DNA of 64,000 nucleotides from Onchocerca volvulus (taxonomy: Eukaryota; Nematoda; Chromadorea; Rhabditida; Onchocercidae): assembly GCA_000499405.2 (NCBI GenBank), contig HG738137.1, positions 18,684,581 to 18,748,580 on the forward strand, read 5' to 3'. Each line of letters begins with the position of its first letter. The stretch's first letter is position 1. Below the pieces are notes generated by a model that was not told the DNA's origin, did no database searches, and worked only from the letters and a program-made list of their open reading frames with translations. Positions 1 to 12,908 of the stretch are shown in pieces. A program made the position numbers and the translations under genes.

Positions 1-1579
1 AATGAATACTCTAGCGTGATGGGAGAAAATGTAAAAACACTGGTGCAGTTTAAATTGGTCATCAACCAGAGTGGCAACAATGGACTGTTTGTTTCACCGA
101 TAAACAGGAGTGTCATGTTCTGTTTCCCCTTCGGTGAGATACGTCCTAAGCAGCAACTCATATCTAAAACCATCTACTATGCAATATGCACCGGTATACT
201 AAATGCTCATGTTTCCACACTTTTCAAAACAGAAAACACCTGTTGCTTGCTATTAGCGAAAAACAGCAGTTGCCAGCAAAAATTAAAATATAGTCACTTC
301 AAAAAGGAAAAAAATTGCAAGGTATGCAGACGATAAGACATACTGGAAGTGGAAGGTTGACCGAGATTATTAAATCGATCGAGGAGTTTGCAGTTGAATA
401 AAGATTCAATACCGGGAAAATTGCTCAACCAATCGAACAAAGCATCTTAAACGAAAATTTTTCAGTCCTGAGCGTTTTCAAGCAAAAATGACTACCCATT
501 TGTAACTCTCCTAATAATGACATTTTTAGGTAAACTATCATTATTATAAGGGAGATGAAAAGTTTTTTAATTTATTTATTTTTCAAAAAATAGTTTTCCT
601 CATTACAAGCTTTGTATATCTGGTTCCTCTTTACCATGCATTAGTAGATATCATCCTGGTTTTTGGAAGATTGAAGTTTATTTTACTTTGAAAAAAAAAA
701 ATGGCGATCTCAGAATTATCCTAATTTCAACACAAAAAGAACATTTAAGTAAATTATTTAAATGAACCTGAATTGTTTGCATAAATTGCATCGAACAAAA
801 GGCAACAATTCCGTTCAAATTTATCCTTATATTCATTCACAGCTTCTTTTAACATTTCCAATTCGATGTTCACATCACCGAAAACAAACCAAGTGGGAAG
901 GCGATTAATGGTCTCACTCATACACGAATCTCCATAATGAATAATGCAGTCAGCAGCACATTGTTCTGCAGCTACAAAATCAACACAGCAGCTGCAATTT
1001 TTAATTTATGACTGATTGTGAAAGCAAAATAAAGTTTGTAAAAATTGGCTAAGAATAGCTGTGATAAACGATTCTTTCTAACTAAAATAAATTCGAAAAA
1101 AGAATGTGTAAAAGATGGATACAAAATCGATGATTAAATAATGGCAACAAATTTATTTTATCCATCTTCACTTTTTTTTTCCCATTAACATCGGTATTTC
1201 TTATGCACGTGTTATCCGTAACATTTTTAGAAATTTTGCCAATGAAAAACAATGTGTTAATTCTGCTCTAATCTATTGTAATGATTCGTGTTTCAATCCC
1301 AATTCAACCTGAGAGATTCTAAGCTGAACTGAATCTACTTCTGCATTCTTCATCCATTATTTTACCACTTCATAATGTATACCTTCGATATGTTGTGTCA
1401 GCTAAAATATACATTTTTGCATTTCCGTTACATTCCTTCTCTAAGAGAGTAGCGATATCGGCGGATAAAGAAAGAAAATAATCGGGGAATTGTAAGGCAA
1501 CTCTACGGTAACCATTATTATTAATCCATGACACTGTCGAATCAATGTTGAAAAATCTTTTCAACTTGATACTATCCAT
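1..1579 (-). CDS. DPH2: Diphthamide biosynthesis protein 2 (DPH2), 5' portion, cut by window edge
   Basis: Three exons are visible: 1579-1383, 991-768 and 163 to the window edge. The joins keep frame (phase 2, then phase 1). DPH2 partners DPH1 in the first step of diphthamide synthesis, the iron-sulfur/SAM-dependent transfer of an aminocarboxypropyl group to a histidine of elongation factor 2 in the cytosol. Exon 1 carries RVALQFPDYFL and ends in ADTTYR; exon 2 begins SCCVDF and continues IIHYGDSCMS, together the DPH1/DPH2 signature including its conserved cysteine. Exon 3 has CLGRISPKGK then LLFIGETNSPLL, matching the start of the middle subdomain. The first ATG (1579) lies three bases after TTTGCAG, a likely trans-splice acceptor. 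The N-terminus is shorter than in human DPH2. The last third of the protein is outside the window. Family assignment is firm; the exon joins are inferred. Confidence 0.88.
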
Positions 1580-1883
1580 CTCCTGCAAATTCTTCTCATA
1601 ATTAGCACTTTCAGATGAATTTCATGATATAGAATTATTGAATCATCAAGTAGAGAAAAATTTTTCACCTGCGGGTATACTCAAATTTTTTAGCCCTAGT
1701 TAAGTTGCTAAGCTTATATCATTTTTATCTATAAGCTTGACACTTTGAAGTTTTATGATCACCTAAGTAGATCTTCCACCTGTGAAATACCATTTTCAGT
1801 AAGAAATACTACCCTACCTTTTTTATCTACCTCATGAACAGAATTAATTAATTTAATAATTATTTTATGATCAAAGACAGCGA

Positions 1884-2783
1884 ATGGAAGGCAAAGCTGG
1901 AGTTTCTGTTCTTGTAACTGGTATCCATAATAGTACTATCCATGATGACAGAGCGAAAACTTCATTTGTCAGTCAAACTAGGACTTCATAGGAAAAAAAG
2001 TTCAAGTGATCTTACAGCCAAGCTTCAGTACCGGAGACAAACCAGCTGAGCAAGTAAGTGAAAGAGTTAAATGGAAAATATTCAAAATTTTTATATATAA
2101 CCTAGACAAAAGATATTATTCTATAGCTGAACCTATTATTAAATCTCAAAAGAAGGAATATCAATTCTTCACTAAAAAAGAGGTCATACATCGAATAGAC
2201 CTGTAGCATATCTAAACAGCCTGTAGTACAATTATTCAGAAACTAAACTCTTTAATCAGGTTAGCAATAATTCATTACACAGATTTTCACTGATCGACAT
2301 GTCAACTCTTCCAGAATTTATTCGAAATGTTTGTCCTATCAGTTAACAACACTAACTAACAACTATTGATAAAAAATTACAAACAAGTGTTTTTGGAATG
2401 GCCTAAATAAACTGATGGAGAAAAAAAACAAATGAATGACTTACATCATTCATCAGCATAATTGTGTTTATTACAGGTCAAAAATAATTGTTGAAAAATC
2501 ATAAGATAAAAGTTACTTATCCTTCATGACTAATTTTCCGTTCCTTTTTCGTGAAGAAACAGTAAGTACTTTTTGTTTTTCATCTTCTAAATCTGTTCAG
2601 GATTAAATTTAAAATAGAAGTTATGCGTACTTAAACTTTATTCGAAATACAGTTGATAATTTGATTATCTGACCTTAGTTAGCTGTTTCAAAATGTGCTC
2701 TTCTGTAGAAAGCGAACTCATTGTTGGATGATGTTGAAACTTCAGGATCGAAGGATGATGCTCCACATTCACCTCAAAAATAA
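1884..2783 (+). CDS. Possible small multi-exon gene, function unknown
   Basis: Weakly supported. Four short open segments carry good splice sites with compatible phase: 1884-1920 (starts MEGKAGVSVLVTG), 1992-2053 (KKVQVILQPSFSTGDKPAEQ, donor GTAAGT), 2227-2259 (YNYSETKLFNQ) and 2709-2783 (KANSLLDDVETSGSKDD, then a stop). The total would be under 100 residues. The last exon looks acidic and charged like a real C-terminal tail. A further open piece at 2524-2562 ending REET before GTAAGT does not fit in phase. I do not recognise the product. It lies between the divergent DPH2 gene and the BTB gene. It could equally be part of a longer noncoding transcript or chance open frames. Confidence 0.25.
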
Positions 2784-3650
2784 ACACAAAGATTAGATTC
2801 TTAAGAACTTTCAATTACATTGCATCAAAGTTGCACAACAATGAATAGTGTACAGCAGTTAGAACAACATAAAAAGAAGATATGTTTCATCTCAGTGGAA
2901 ATTAGAAAGTAACTTCAGCATCTACTCAAATCTCCTTTTGTTTCTCAATATAATAACAAATTAATAAAGTTAAAAGTAAATTGGCGAAACTAAAGTAGTC
3001 GGACGTAAATAAAACTTAATTATAAGTCACGTAAAATTAGAAATAAGCAGTGGACTAAATTTGTGAAAGATGGACTAACTTAATTAGTAAATACTGGAAG
3101 TTAATGAACAATCAAAATGAAAACAGAGGACTTCGCAACCGTTCATACAATGTATCACTGGCCGGTCCATCAAATATATCAAAATCTCGGTATTTTCCGG
3201 AATTCTCAAGGGACCATCTATTTTAAAAATGATGTTTAATCAGTTTGTGGAAGAAAATTGTGGTATGATTATCAGGAGGATGCAGGTGCATTTAGAGGTG
3301 TTGAAGATTTAATCAGCTTGGGGTAATTATCGAAAAGCTTAAATCAAGCATATAAAAAATCATTCGTTTGAGTACACCTTGAAATTTCGTTATGAAATGA
3401 AATCCATCAGTTGCTTATTTATTGAGTACTTTTCTTGTCTTTCAAGCACTAATGTATCATTTAAATTGTGCTGATAATGGAATATGAGGTGTGATTCTCA
3501 GAATTCTCCTTGCTTAGTTTAATTTAATATATCTTTAGGTGTTTTTTAAATTTAATCAGGCTAAAACTCGTACGAAATTCGTGATTATGCTGTATTCTCT
3601 CATTTCTTGAACATTAGCAATGATTACATTTTTTTTTTTTTGCTTTTAGG
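2784..3650. other. Intergenic, upstream of the BTB gene
   Basis: No coding exon is evident. The stretch is AT-rich and ends in a long T run followed by GCTTTTAG one base before the ATG at 3651. This is a strong 3' splice site with no upstream exon needed, so it is a likely spliced-leader trans-splice acceptor for the next gene. Confidence 0.5.
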
Positions 3651-6600
3651 ATGAGTGTCGTCGATGTTCCGACATTGTTTGAACGTAATAATAATGATCG
3701 ACGAAATTCTGATCAAGATCATACATATTGTAGCATAAGCGATGGTTATAATATACCACTTGCCCAACGACTTTCACAGTTTCGCAACGAAAACATCGGT
3801 TGCGACGTTGAATTTATCGTTGGAATAGAGCGAGAAGTTAGTTAACAGTATATCCGTTCGAGATTCTTTCTTTATGAAGAAGTTCTTTTATCAGAATGAT
3901 GCAGCTTAAATTAATAGTTCTATTTTTTGTTTTTGGAAATTGACGCAAGGTAGTCCTTAGTTTTAACAACATTAATAAATTCAGTATCGTACCATAAGGA
4001 CATCCTTTTGAGTTCAGGCAAAAGTAGATGCGGTGGAAAGTTTCGGATTTAGAATAAATTTTTACAGATTCACATTCTTTTTTTCAGTACATTTTTAGCG
4101 CATCATATATCTGTATTGTAAAATTATTGCAATATACCCATATACTCAATTGTTTCACTGGAATTTTTCACATCGGGATAAATATGTCTTTTTTCTAGTC
4201 CATTAATGCTCACAGACTTATTCTTGGTTGTGGTTCGAAAGTATTTGCCGCGATGTTCTACGGTAAAATGACACAAGGTAAGTTATCTCTTCTATTCCAG
4301 AAAAATGTTTCTTTACTAAATAGAGAAATTATTTTTATCCAGACATATTATTTCAAAACTTATGCATACATAAACGATATAATTTGATGTGATAATATTA
4401 AACAGTTAGTGTTAGTTATGTTTGATAATAATATTTTTTCATACGGAAATAATTTATAGAAGAATAATTAGCGTCAATATTTTCTCATTTCCGTTAATTG
4501 CCAATTTGAATTCTCAATACTATGTCCAAGTTCTTTTCTACAGAAAAGGAAAACGATAATTTAATGACGGTTGTTGTTCCGGATGTCACTCCTCAGTCTT
4601 TTACAATTCTCGTCAATTTTCTTTATTCGGATTTGGATATGGATGCAGTTAAATTGGACGACGATGATGTAATGCAAACGCTCTACGCGGGTAATAATCA
4701 TGTTTCGATGTAAACTGATTTCTGCATGTTTTTATAAATTATCAAATCCGTTCGAATATAGGTATAATAGCATCGATGTTATTGAGATGTAGCATGCCGA
4801 GCTATTTAAAATTGTTCATGTTGCTTTATAATTTTTATAATCAATACTAATTTGAGGGTTTACTTTGTTTGACTTTATAATCGATGTTAGCCTGAAGGTT
4901 TACTTTTTTTAACAACAGTTTATTTCGATTGGATTTGGCAGTTTGTGTATGACATATATGCAAATATTATGATCTTCGATGTACATCTTACATTTTTAAA
5001 AATTTTTTGATATTTTAGGTCATTGTTAGGCGTTTAAGTCAGAATTTTAAGAATTGGAGAGTCATACTAAAATAAATATAATTATATAGGAACTTATTTT
5101 TATATTTTGATAGTCTTTTGGAATCATTGCAGTTCCCTACTTATTTCAGCGAAGAAGTATGATGTAAAAGCTCTCATTTCGATTTGCGTTAAATATTTGA
5201 TGAACTGTTTGAATGCTTCAAATGCATTTTGTTTACTTTCCCAGGCACGTTTTTTTGACGAGCCGTTTTTGATAAAACGTTGCTTGGAAGTGATTGATAC
5301 AAATACGGATGAAGCTCTGAAATCCTCAGGTAATGCGACTCGCAAATTAGATTAGAATATTCCCTTCATGCTACAAAAAAATTATGAATTCAAGTTTCTA
5401 TTGAGAAATTATTATATTCTGTAAAATAATAAATAATATGTAGTGAATAATTTAATTTTTTAAATAACGTAAATTTTTCTAAGCTTACTTTTTTTAAATA
5501 TAAATTTTCAGTAATTTTTTTGTTATTAAAACCAGTTTGTTCTGTCCTTGCATTATTACTGGAAGGAGTTCTTGCAGGATTTCGAGATATTGATCGCGAT
5601 ACACTTGCAACAATATTGAAGAGAAATGAGCTAGATCCGACCAATGAACTTGTTATTTTTAGAGCCGCACAGTCTTGGAGTGAAGCGGTTTGTTTGTGTT
5701 ATATTCTTCAAAAATAAGACTTTGAAAAAGAAGCTCTAACATGATTTTTCAGAATAGTCAGGACCGTCGCTAGATATAAATTCCATTTGAATCATTAACC
5801 AAATAAAATCAGTTGCAGCTCCTGAGAGATAGATATGACTATCAACAATAATAACATTACAAAATTAAATATAAATAAAAGTCGTTCGCAACGTAATTTT
5901 CAACACACATGAAATTTTTAAATATATGTATTCGTGTCTTTTTGTACCTGAATGCATAGAGATTTTTTTTTATATAAAAAAAAAAAATATCTCTAAAATG
6001 AACCATGCGCTTATTTCGAAGCGGAAATTGATATGATTCCGGTCTTGTTTCCGTGAGACTAAAGTGAAAAATCTCTTTTTTGAAGCTGTTTTAGTTATTA
6101 GTTGAACTTCTGTAATTTTCTTCCTCCATTTTTCTGATTTTTCAACTTTTGAAATTTTTACAATCCAACTTTATGAACAGAATTTTTGCTCTATGATATT
6201 GACGTATTTTCAAGCCCTGAACCTCCTTTTTCATTTTAGTGCCTTTTTTGTATTCAAATAATAGTTGGGATATTCAGCAGAGTAGCTATACTTCAAAATA
6301 AGAACTCTTTTATGTTAAGGAAGTTGTGTTTCCATTTGATTATATTATAAACTTTTCACTTTAGATTTTTATTTTTCTTTAATGATTTAGATAGATGAAT
6401 CCATGATGTTAATATGTATTTAATTTTCAAAACTTAGTTTACAATGTAGTTGCCGACTTAAAAATTTTTTCTAAAAGGAAGATGCTCAACTTTTTCCGAT
6501 ACGCAGTTGCATTTATTACGAATATTGTATTGAATAATGAATTATCTATGCACAAGTAATTTATTATTTTCTGTGAGACTAATGGGGCGAAGAGCAAAAA

Positions 6601-8634
6601 TGCATCTACTACTAATGCAAAAAAAACTTCTAGTTTTTCTAGGAATGTGAACGACGGAAAATCGAAGTAAATCCTTCAAATCAGCGTGAAGTTCTTGGTC
6701 CAGTACTTTCGCTTATACGATTTCCGTTAATGACAGTTCATGAATTTGGTGAAGCAGGTGCAATTCTTTCTTCTGTTTTCTTTATGCTTGTTTTTTATTG
6801 TTTACTTGATTTCTGTTTTTAAGAGCGGTTATTGTAAGGCTATCTGGTTTTGCTACTAAAGCTTAATGGTTGTGTAATCCATTCTCTATTGATTCAGAAT
6901 ATCTTGCTTACTTAACTTAGTGTAATTGAACTTAGGTCAAATATAATTTCAGTCCAGACCGACATGTTTTGATACTCAAAAATTGAAAGTTTATTTCAAT
7001 CTTATATTTCAGCAAGCTCGTCATTATTGAGCTGTGAGGAAATTGCTCAAGTGTTTCTTCACTTGACCGTTGTTCCACGTCCACCGGTTTCTTATCCGAC
7101 AGGTTCTTTGTCTATGTTTTCTGGAGAAATTGCAATATTCAGTAATATATTAGGATTTTACGTCACAGTTTCTGTCTGTATTCATTTAGTATGTTCAAGT
7201 TTTATCCAGTATGTTTTCTGATCTCAGGAATTAGGTCGAAGTTTTGAATGATTTGGACTGGAAAAATACTGTAAGCATATTACTTTAGCAAAAGATGTGA
7301 CGCTCGTTATATCTTTTGTTTTGAAAAAAGATTATTTGCAGAGAGCAGAGCACCTTTGTCAACTAACTTTTTTTTGCTTGTTTTCAGGTCTGAGATGTAA
7401 CGGATGTTCCCGACACGTAATTAAACGTTTTCCTATCTTATCTACTAAACGCTATAACAGACGGGAAAGTAAATTCTGGTATGTTGGAATTCGATGATTT
7501 TATTTCATTTTAATTTAGGTTTTATTATAGGAGAGACTAAATGAGATTTCTTTATTTTCAAAAAAAAAAAATTGTTTTGTTTGATGTTAGTTTCATGGTG
7601 GATCGTGAAATTTTGGTAAGTGGTTTCGGGATATTCGGACTTGCTTCAGCATCAAGATATCCACCATCCCCTCATCATTCACTGGATGAATCATCAATAC
7701 CTCTCGATTGGCAAACTCGAGTGGAAATTCAGGTTTATCGGGATTTCAATATAAGATTGGAAGATGAAGATGAAGTAATTTGGTTAATTAAATCTAGTTT
7801 GTATATCTCATCTAGGTTTGGGATACCAGAGATACATTTTTTTGCAAAATATCTCATGTTTCAAAAGCTATAAATAAACTAAAAAGTACTGGATAACTAA
7901 ATTTGGAAAATTTAAGTGCAAATGTGCTTTCGTCCTAAAATAGATATGGTATACTTGTGTCGTTATTTTAAAGAAAGTGTTATGGAGAAAATTAATTAGC
8001 TGTGATAAAAAGTAGTCGAAACTATTAATTTGTTATCTTTCGCGTCACCGTATTTGAAATTATTTTAGATGATGTTTAAATGCTAGTTAAATAGGAGTAT
8101 GATAGTATGATTTCTTGGTTCAAATTTTTTTTATAGGTATTACCACCACCAAATGTCCGAGATGGTGGGCTGACAATAGGTTGTGCTAATGCGATAGAAA
8201 CTGTTGTCATTCAAGGTAGAGTGGGTGATATAAAACCCGTTGTGGCCAGTTTCAAAAAGCCAGTACCTGTGCGACCTAATGTTTTTTATGTGGCTGGAAT
8301 GAAGCTTTTGGTGAGTTACATTGACTAATGTACATTCATATAATAAACTGTTTTTTGCTTATGTACTTGTTTATGAATCAATCAACTGCTTTGACAGTTA
8401 TGTTAGCTCTCATATGTTCAACAGTTAAGTTCTTGTTTTCAGTCAGATGGGATACAAACATATGGTGGTAAGGAAGGCATTGGAACAGCAACAGTACCAT
8501 TACCGTTTAATGAAGAAGTCAGTTTTAATTTCCAAAGTTTTCGGAATAATTATGGTAGTGAAGATAATTGTCGTTTTGAAGGACAGCTTCCTGAAATTCA
8601 TTTCCTTGTTCAATGGGCTGAAAAAACTCATTAA
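3651..8634 (+). CDS. BTB-BACK-PHR domain protein (BTBD1/BTBD2/BTBD3/BTBD6 family)
   Basis: Eleven exons: 3651-3836, 4199-4277, 4544-4690, 5150-5329, 5578-5687, 6643-6757, 7013-7102, 7388-7478, 7591-7774, 8137-8310 and 8443-8634; every join keeps frame. The BTB domain starts after a short N-terminal tail (NENIGCDVEFIVG, then SINAHRLILGCGSKVFAAMF). BACK-type helices follow (AKKYDVKALISICVKYL, SQARFFDEPFLIKRCLEVI, LSLIRFPLMTVHEF). The C-terminal PHR domain has VDREILVSGFGIFG and ends EIHFLVQWAEKTH. This order is that of the BTBD1/2 type. Family members act as CUL3 ubiquitin-ligase substrate adaptors; BTBD1/2 have been reported to bind topoisomerase I. The start is set by the TTTTAG acceptor just before ATG 3651. 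The length, about 500 residues, is normal. The exact ortholog within the family is not resolved. Confidence 0.92.
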
Positions 8635-9326
8635 AATTTTTTGGTGCTTTGCTATGTTTTCATTTGTATTAACTTACATTTGAAAAAAAAAATTCATTTC
8701 AAATTCAATTACAAACTTGAATATTTTTAACTATGCATACATATTTTATAATCAGGGTATTTTTTTCGTTCTATGATTGGCACGAATATGAGTAAAATGG
8801 GTAAAAAGAATAAATTAATTTGTCGTTTTTCGAAATAATATTACTTAGATATACGGGAAAAAATGCTAGCTCTGACAAGCAGTAATATCCAATTATCAAA
8901 ACCAGTTATCATGAGGATGTAACTATCAGTATCTGTATCTCTTTGTGGGAATTTTTGTTCTATTTTTAGCAAATTGTAAATATTTTTTTAATTTTGTTTA
9001 AGATTTTGCTAAAGCTGCATTATCAATATTATGTGTATCATATGATGATTAGATATCTGAGATTTCCGTACATAATTATTATATAATATGTATAAAATTC
9101 AATTTTTTAATAACTTACTTGATACTATGTGTTCCAGCGAGATGTTAATTCATTTCATTTATGTTGACAAATTTTACTTTCATAGTGATCACAGCAGTCT
9201 GTATATTGAAAATGATTGTTTAATTGAAAATTTCGGGAATTTCCCTGCAGTTATGACGAGAAATTAGTGCTAAATATCATTCAATTTTGAGTCAGTTGTG
9301 TGAAAAATTCCTTTACCAATGTGAAA
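8635..9326. other. Intergenic between BTB gene and PEX12
   Basis: AT-rich, with no exon seen. It separates two genes on the same strand by about 690 bases, too far for a tight nematode operon, although a spliced-leader acceptor upstream of PEX12 cannot be excluded. Confidence 0.4.
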
Positions 9327-12300
9327 ATGATGACTGAAGACAAAATTAATGAAAAATTAATTGGTGCTGGGCAACCATCAATATTTGAACTGATCGCACG
9401 AGACAATCTAGCTGTTTCCATTCAACAAGCTATTCATCACATTGTGAAGGTACGTTGCTTATTTCTTTTTTATTCTACAAATTTCTCATGGCACATAAAA
9501 AATTGTTTTATCGATTAGCAGATATTAAATGATGAGAGATGTCGGGTAATGTCGAAGAACTGTAGATCTAAAGCGAATGTGAGATAGCCTTTAAATAATC
9601 TTGTTATCATTGTTTCGGCTTTTATCAACAAAAAACATATCTGACTTTGGTTGAAGTTTATAACATTCTCTTTATGCATTATTTTATGTCATTTATAAGC
9701 AGTTGCTATGAACCGTTAGTAATTTCAACAGGATCGTTTACAGAACCATTATATATGACTTATAATTTACCGATAAAGAATATTTCCTTTTATACTATCA
9801 ATGTTGTATGCATTCGCCAATAGTTCTTGACTCCCTTATATAATTAGATATAAAAGGTGATTCATCCAAAATAAATGGAATACTTTAAAGTACCTGTACG
9901 AATCCAATCCTTCGCGATACAGACTATTATGGAAATGGTACGATGAAGTATATGCAATTGCCGATCTAGCTCTTGAAAATTTTTATTTAAGAAGATATGG
10001 TTAGTTTTCTTATTTGATGCATTTTTCGTAAAAAAATAGAATTAAACTTAAATTCAAATATGAGTTCGATTTTTTTTTGAAAAACTTGACTAGATGGAAA
10101 TAGCGAAATAGAAAGTTGTAGGAAATAAATTATAGTTGACAGCGATTCGTGCAAGGCTAGCAATTGCGGTAGATTTATACATTACTCTGGCTAATTCCAG
10201 TATTTGAGAATCTTGTATAATTTTAATAGGAAATTTAAGAAAATTTTAAATCCAATATTATTCAGGAGCTTCCCTTGCTGAAAACTTTTATGGAATGAAA
10301 CGGGTAGTTAATGGCACATGCAGATCAGTCTCGACAGGATTTCCAAAACTACGTTCCTTGTTCATGCTTGTAGGTTATTTTCAAGAAATTTCCAAGTTTT
10401 TAAATTTGTAAACCTTTGTCATACTGAAGCATTTGACTGGAACAGAAATTTCATTAAAAATTAAAATTCACTGGAAATTGTAGGTAAGAAAATGTTTAAT
10501 TATCAGATAGGCAGAATTCATGTGAGTGACTTTGCTCGTCACTGTGAAGAGAAAAAAAAAAACCATAGTATAATGAAATGCGATACAATTTAACATTTCA
10601 GATTCAAATGACATCTTTTTTCATTAATATAGCTAAGCACACAAATGACATCACACATACTGCAAAAAAATTGATGATTGGAGACAATGAGAAATTATTC
10701 TTGGTGTCTGTTTCTTGTGGTGAAGAATAATATATTTCATATTTTATTTCTCAGTTTACTATGTTATTAAAAAGAACTTTTCCAAATGCTAAAGCATACG
10801 AGAGTATAGGGAAATTTCTTTTGAATCCTGGTGTAAGAAACTCAGCAGAATATTCATTATTTTAAAAAATGAAAGAAAATGAACTGTTCCTTTAAAAAAT
10901 CAATTTCACTAAATCTTTGATGTTTCAGTAACAAATATGTGGTTTTAGTTACATAATTTAGTCACTGAATATTAACGTCGTTATTTAGGGAAATCTATTT
11001 CTGATTAGTCACCTAGTGGACCCAGCTCTTTATCTCTTTTGCATTGGAAAATGCCTTATGTGATATTGGGCAATTTTTGGAGAAGAAATTGATGAAAACA
11101 CTTTTTTAAGGTTGGATGGCCATATATCCTGAAAAAATTAGAGAAATTTTATTTGTTGTTGTCAACATATACGGCCATGAGTAATTCAAGGGTGAGTTTT
11201 ACATTAAAAATATTCTAAAATATTCCCATTATGCTTATTTTCTGAGCTTTTAAAGATTAAAAAAACTGAAAAGATCCCATTTTTATTTTTGCTCACAGTA
11301 TATTTCATTCGAAGATAGCATGCAGTTTTTTATCTACTCGTTATCCATTTATCTGGCTAATCAGTTAGCTATGTAGAGATACGCAGATAAATTGACTAGT
11401 TGAAAAATATGTTTATTATTATCCTTTTGATCTGAAATATGCTTGCATTTGATTCCATTTAACTCTTGATTCGGAAATATTAGAAAGATTTTCTTCTTTT
11501 TCAGTTCTCTTGTTGATGCTGACCTGAACATTTTGCAATTTCCTGAGATTTCTATTCTTAGTTAAAAAAAAAAAAAAAAAGAAAAAAGGAAAAATAGATA
11601 ACTGATCAAAAACATATATCTATGACATAAATTATCTTACTTTTCCAGCAGTTTCCATTAATTCATATTCTCGTCAATTATTACCCATGGATCAAAATAT
11701 TATTCTCTACCATAGCTTTCTTTCTTAAAATTGCTTATATTTTATCTTTATGTAATGTACATTCACCAGAATTGAAGTTTGCAAATGTATATTTGGTGAA
11801 ATTCATTCAAAATGACTTGACAACTTTCGGCGAAGCAAACAACAAGTATGATTTATTTTTACTTTGCATATACATTTTGCAGATGAGTTATCTAGCTATT
11901 ATTCTGTAAAGAAAATGGAAGAGAATGATGGATAACATTTCTCTAGAAGTTTTATTCCTATTACAATTGCATTATTATTATTGATTCATACCTAAATTCA
12001 AATTGGTAATAAATGGGATTTCAGGAGATCTTGGCGGACATTAGCTGTGTTTGCTAGCCTTCTTACTCAATGCATAACTTTTGGCCTTTATTTCATCCAA
12101 TTTTTGGATTTCTACTATAATAGCGATACTGGAGAAAATTTTCGGACAGAGCAAAGAATAAGAAACTGGAAATATCCATCTGCACCTCACAAGGTATTTC
12201 TCAGACTTTGTAAAATTTATGCAGCTTATCTTATGAAATTGTAGTCCTTACACATAGCATTGTTTGTAATATAATTATATTTTTTAAGATTATGTCTATT

Positions 12301-12908
12301 TGAAATCATTGATCTCTCTCTTCGTGGTATTTATAAAAATATTGCATTCATAGCATTTTTTTGTAGAAATTACAAGAAAATTCTGTATTACTTCTGGAAA
12401 CGAACAAATGTCCTCTGTGTTTGCAACAGCGTATCAATGATACGGTATGTCTTATCTGTTTCTATCGACAAAAATGTTATAGTTGCAGAGCGATTATTTA
12501 TGCTGTTTTGCATAAATTTAACTTTTGACTTTTTCTGTCACTGTATTTTTAACGGATGTGAGGAGTAGGGTGACGAAAAATATTGAAGCGTGTAAATATA
12601 CAAGGAAGTATTACTTCTTGTATTAATCACATAAATGTTCTTAATTAGCATTAGTGACTCTTGAGATTATACATCATGTGGTTGTATCTGAATTTAAAGG
12701 TAGGCGAGAAAAGTTTTAATTGTTCCATATTACATTTTCGATGATAAATACACGAAGAAATTTTTCATAATAGGCTCTTGCTGTTTCTGGTTACGTTTTC
12801 TGTTATGGTTGCATATATTCCTACGTGGAACAGGAGAAGAAATGTCCGGTTACGAGTTTGCCAGCGAATGTGGATGATTTGATCAAGATTTTTGTCCATT
12901 CAGCGTAA
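9327..12908 (+). CDS. PEX12: Peroxin-12, peroxisome assembly RING protein
   Basis: Eight exons: 9327-9449, 9891-9999, 10266-10369, 11111-11191, 11649-11845, 12025-12193, 12367-12444 and 12774-12908, all in frame, giving about 330 residues. PEX12 is one of the three RING peroxins (with PEX2 and PEX10) that form the peroxisomal membrane ubiquitin-ligase/retrotranslocation channel recycling the import receptor PEX5. The N-terminus reads QPSIFELIARDNLAVSIQQA, then LLWKWYDEVYAIADLALENF and ASLAENFYGMKRV, matching the Pex2/Pex12 membrane domain. The hydrophobic exon 5 and the FGLYFIQFLDFYYNSD segment give further membrane helices. The C-terminus holds the RING: CPLC, ISINDTA-like spacing (RINDTALAVSGYVFCYGC), then KKCPV. 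As in other PEX12 proteins the RING lacks some zinc ligands. The donor of exon 3 was chosen as CTT|GTAGGT because only that phase joins LFML to VGWPYILKKLEKF. Confidence 0.95.

Noticed and set aside
16..336. 106-codon plus-strand open frame
   Set aside because: It overlaps antisense the third DPH2 exon, which has clear family motifs on the minus strand.
5968..6000. AGAGATTTTTTTT..ATATAAAAAAAAAAAATATCTCT foldback in a BTB-gene intron
   Set aside because: Imperfect and made almost only of A/T runs, so expected by chance in this composition.
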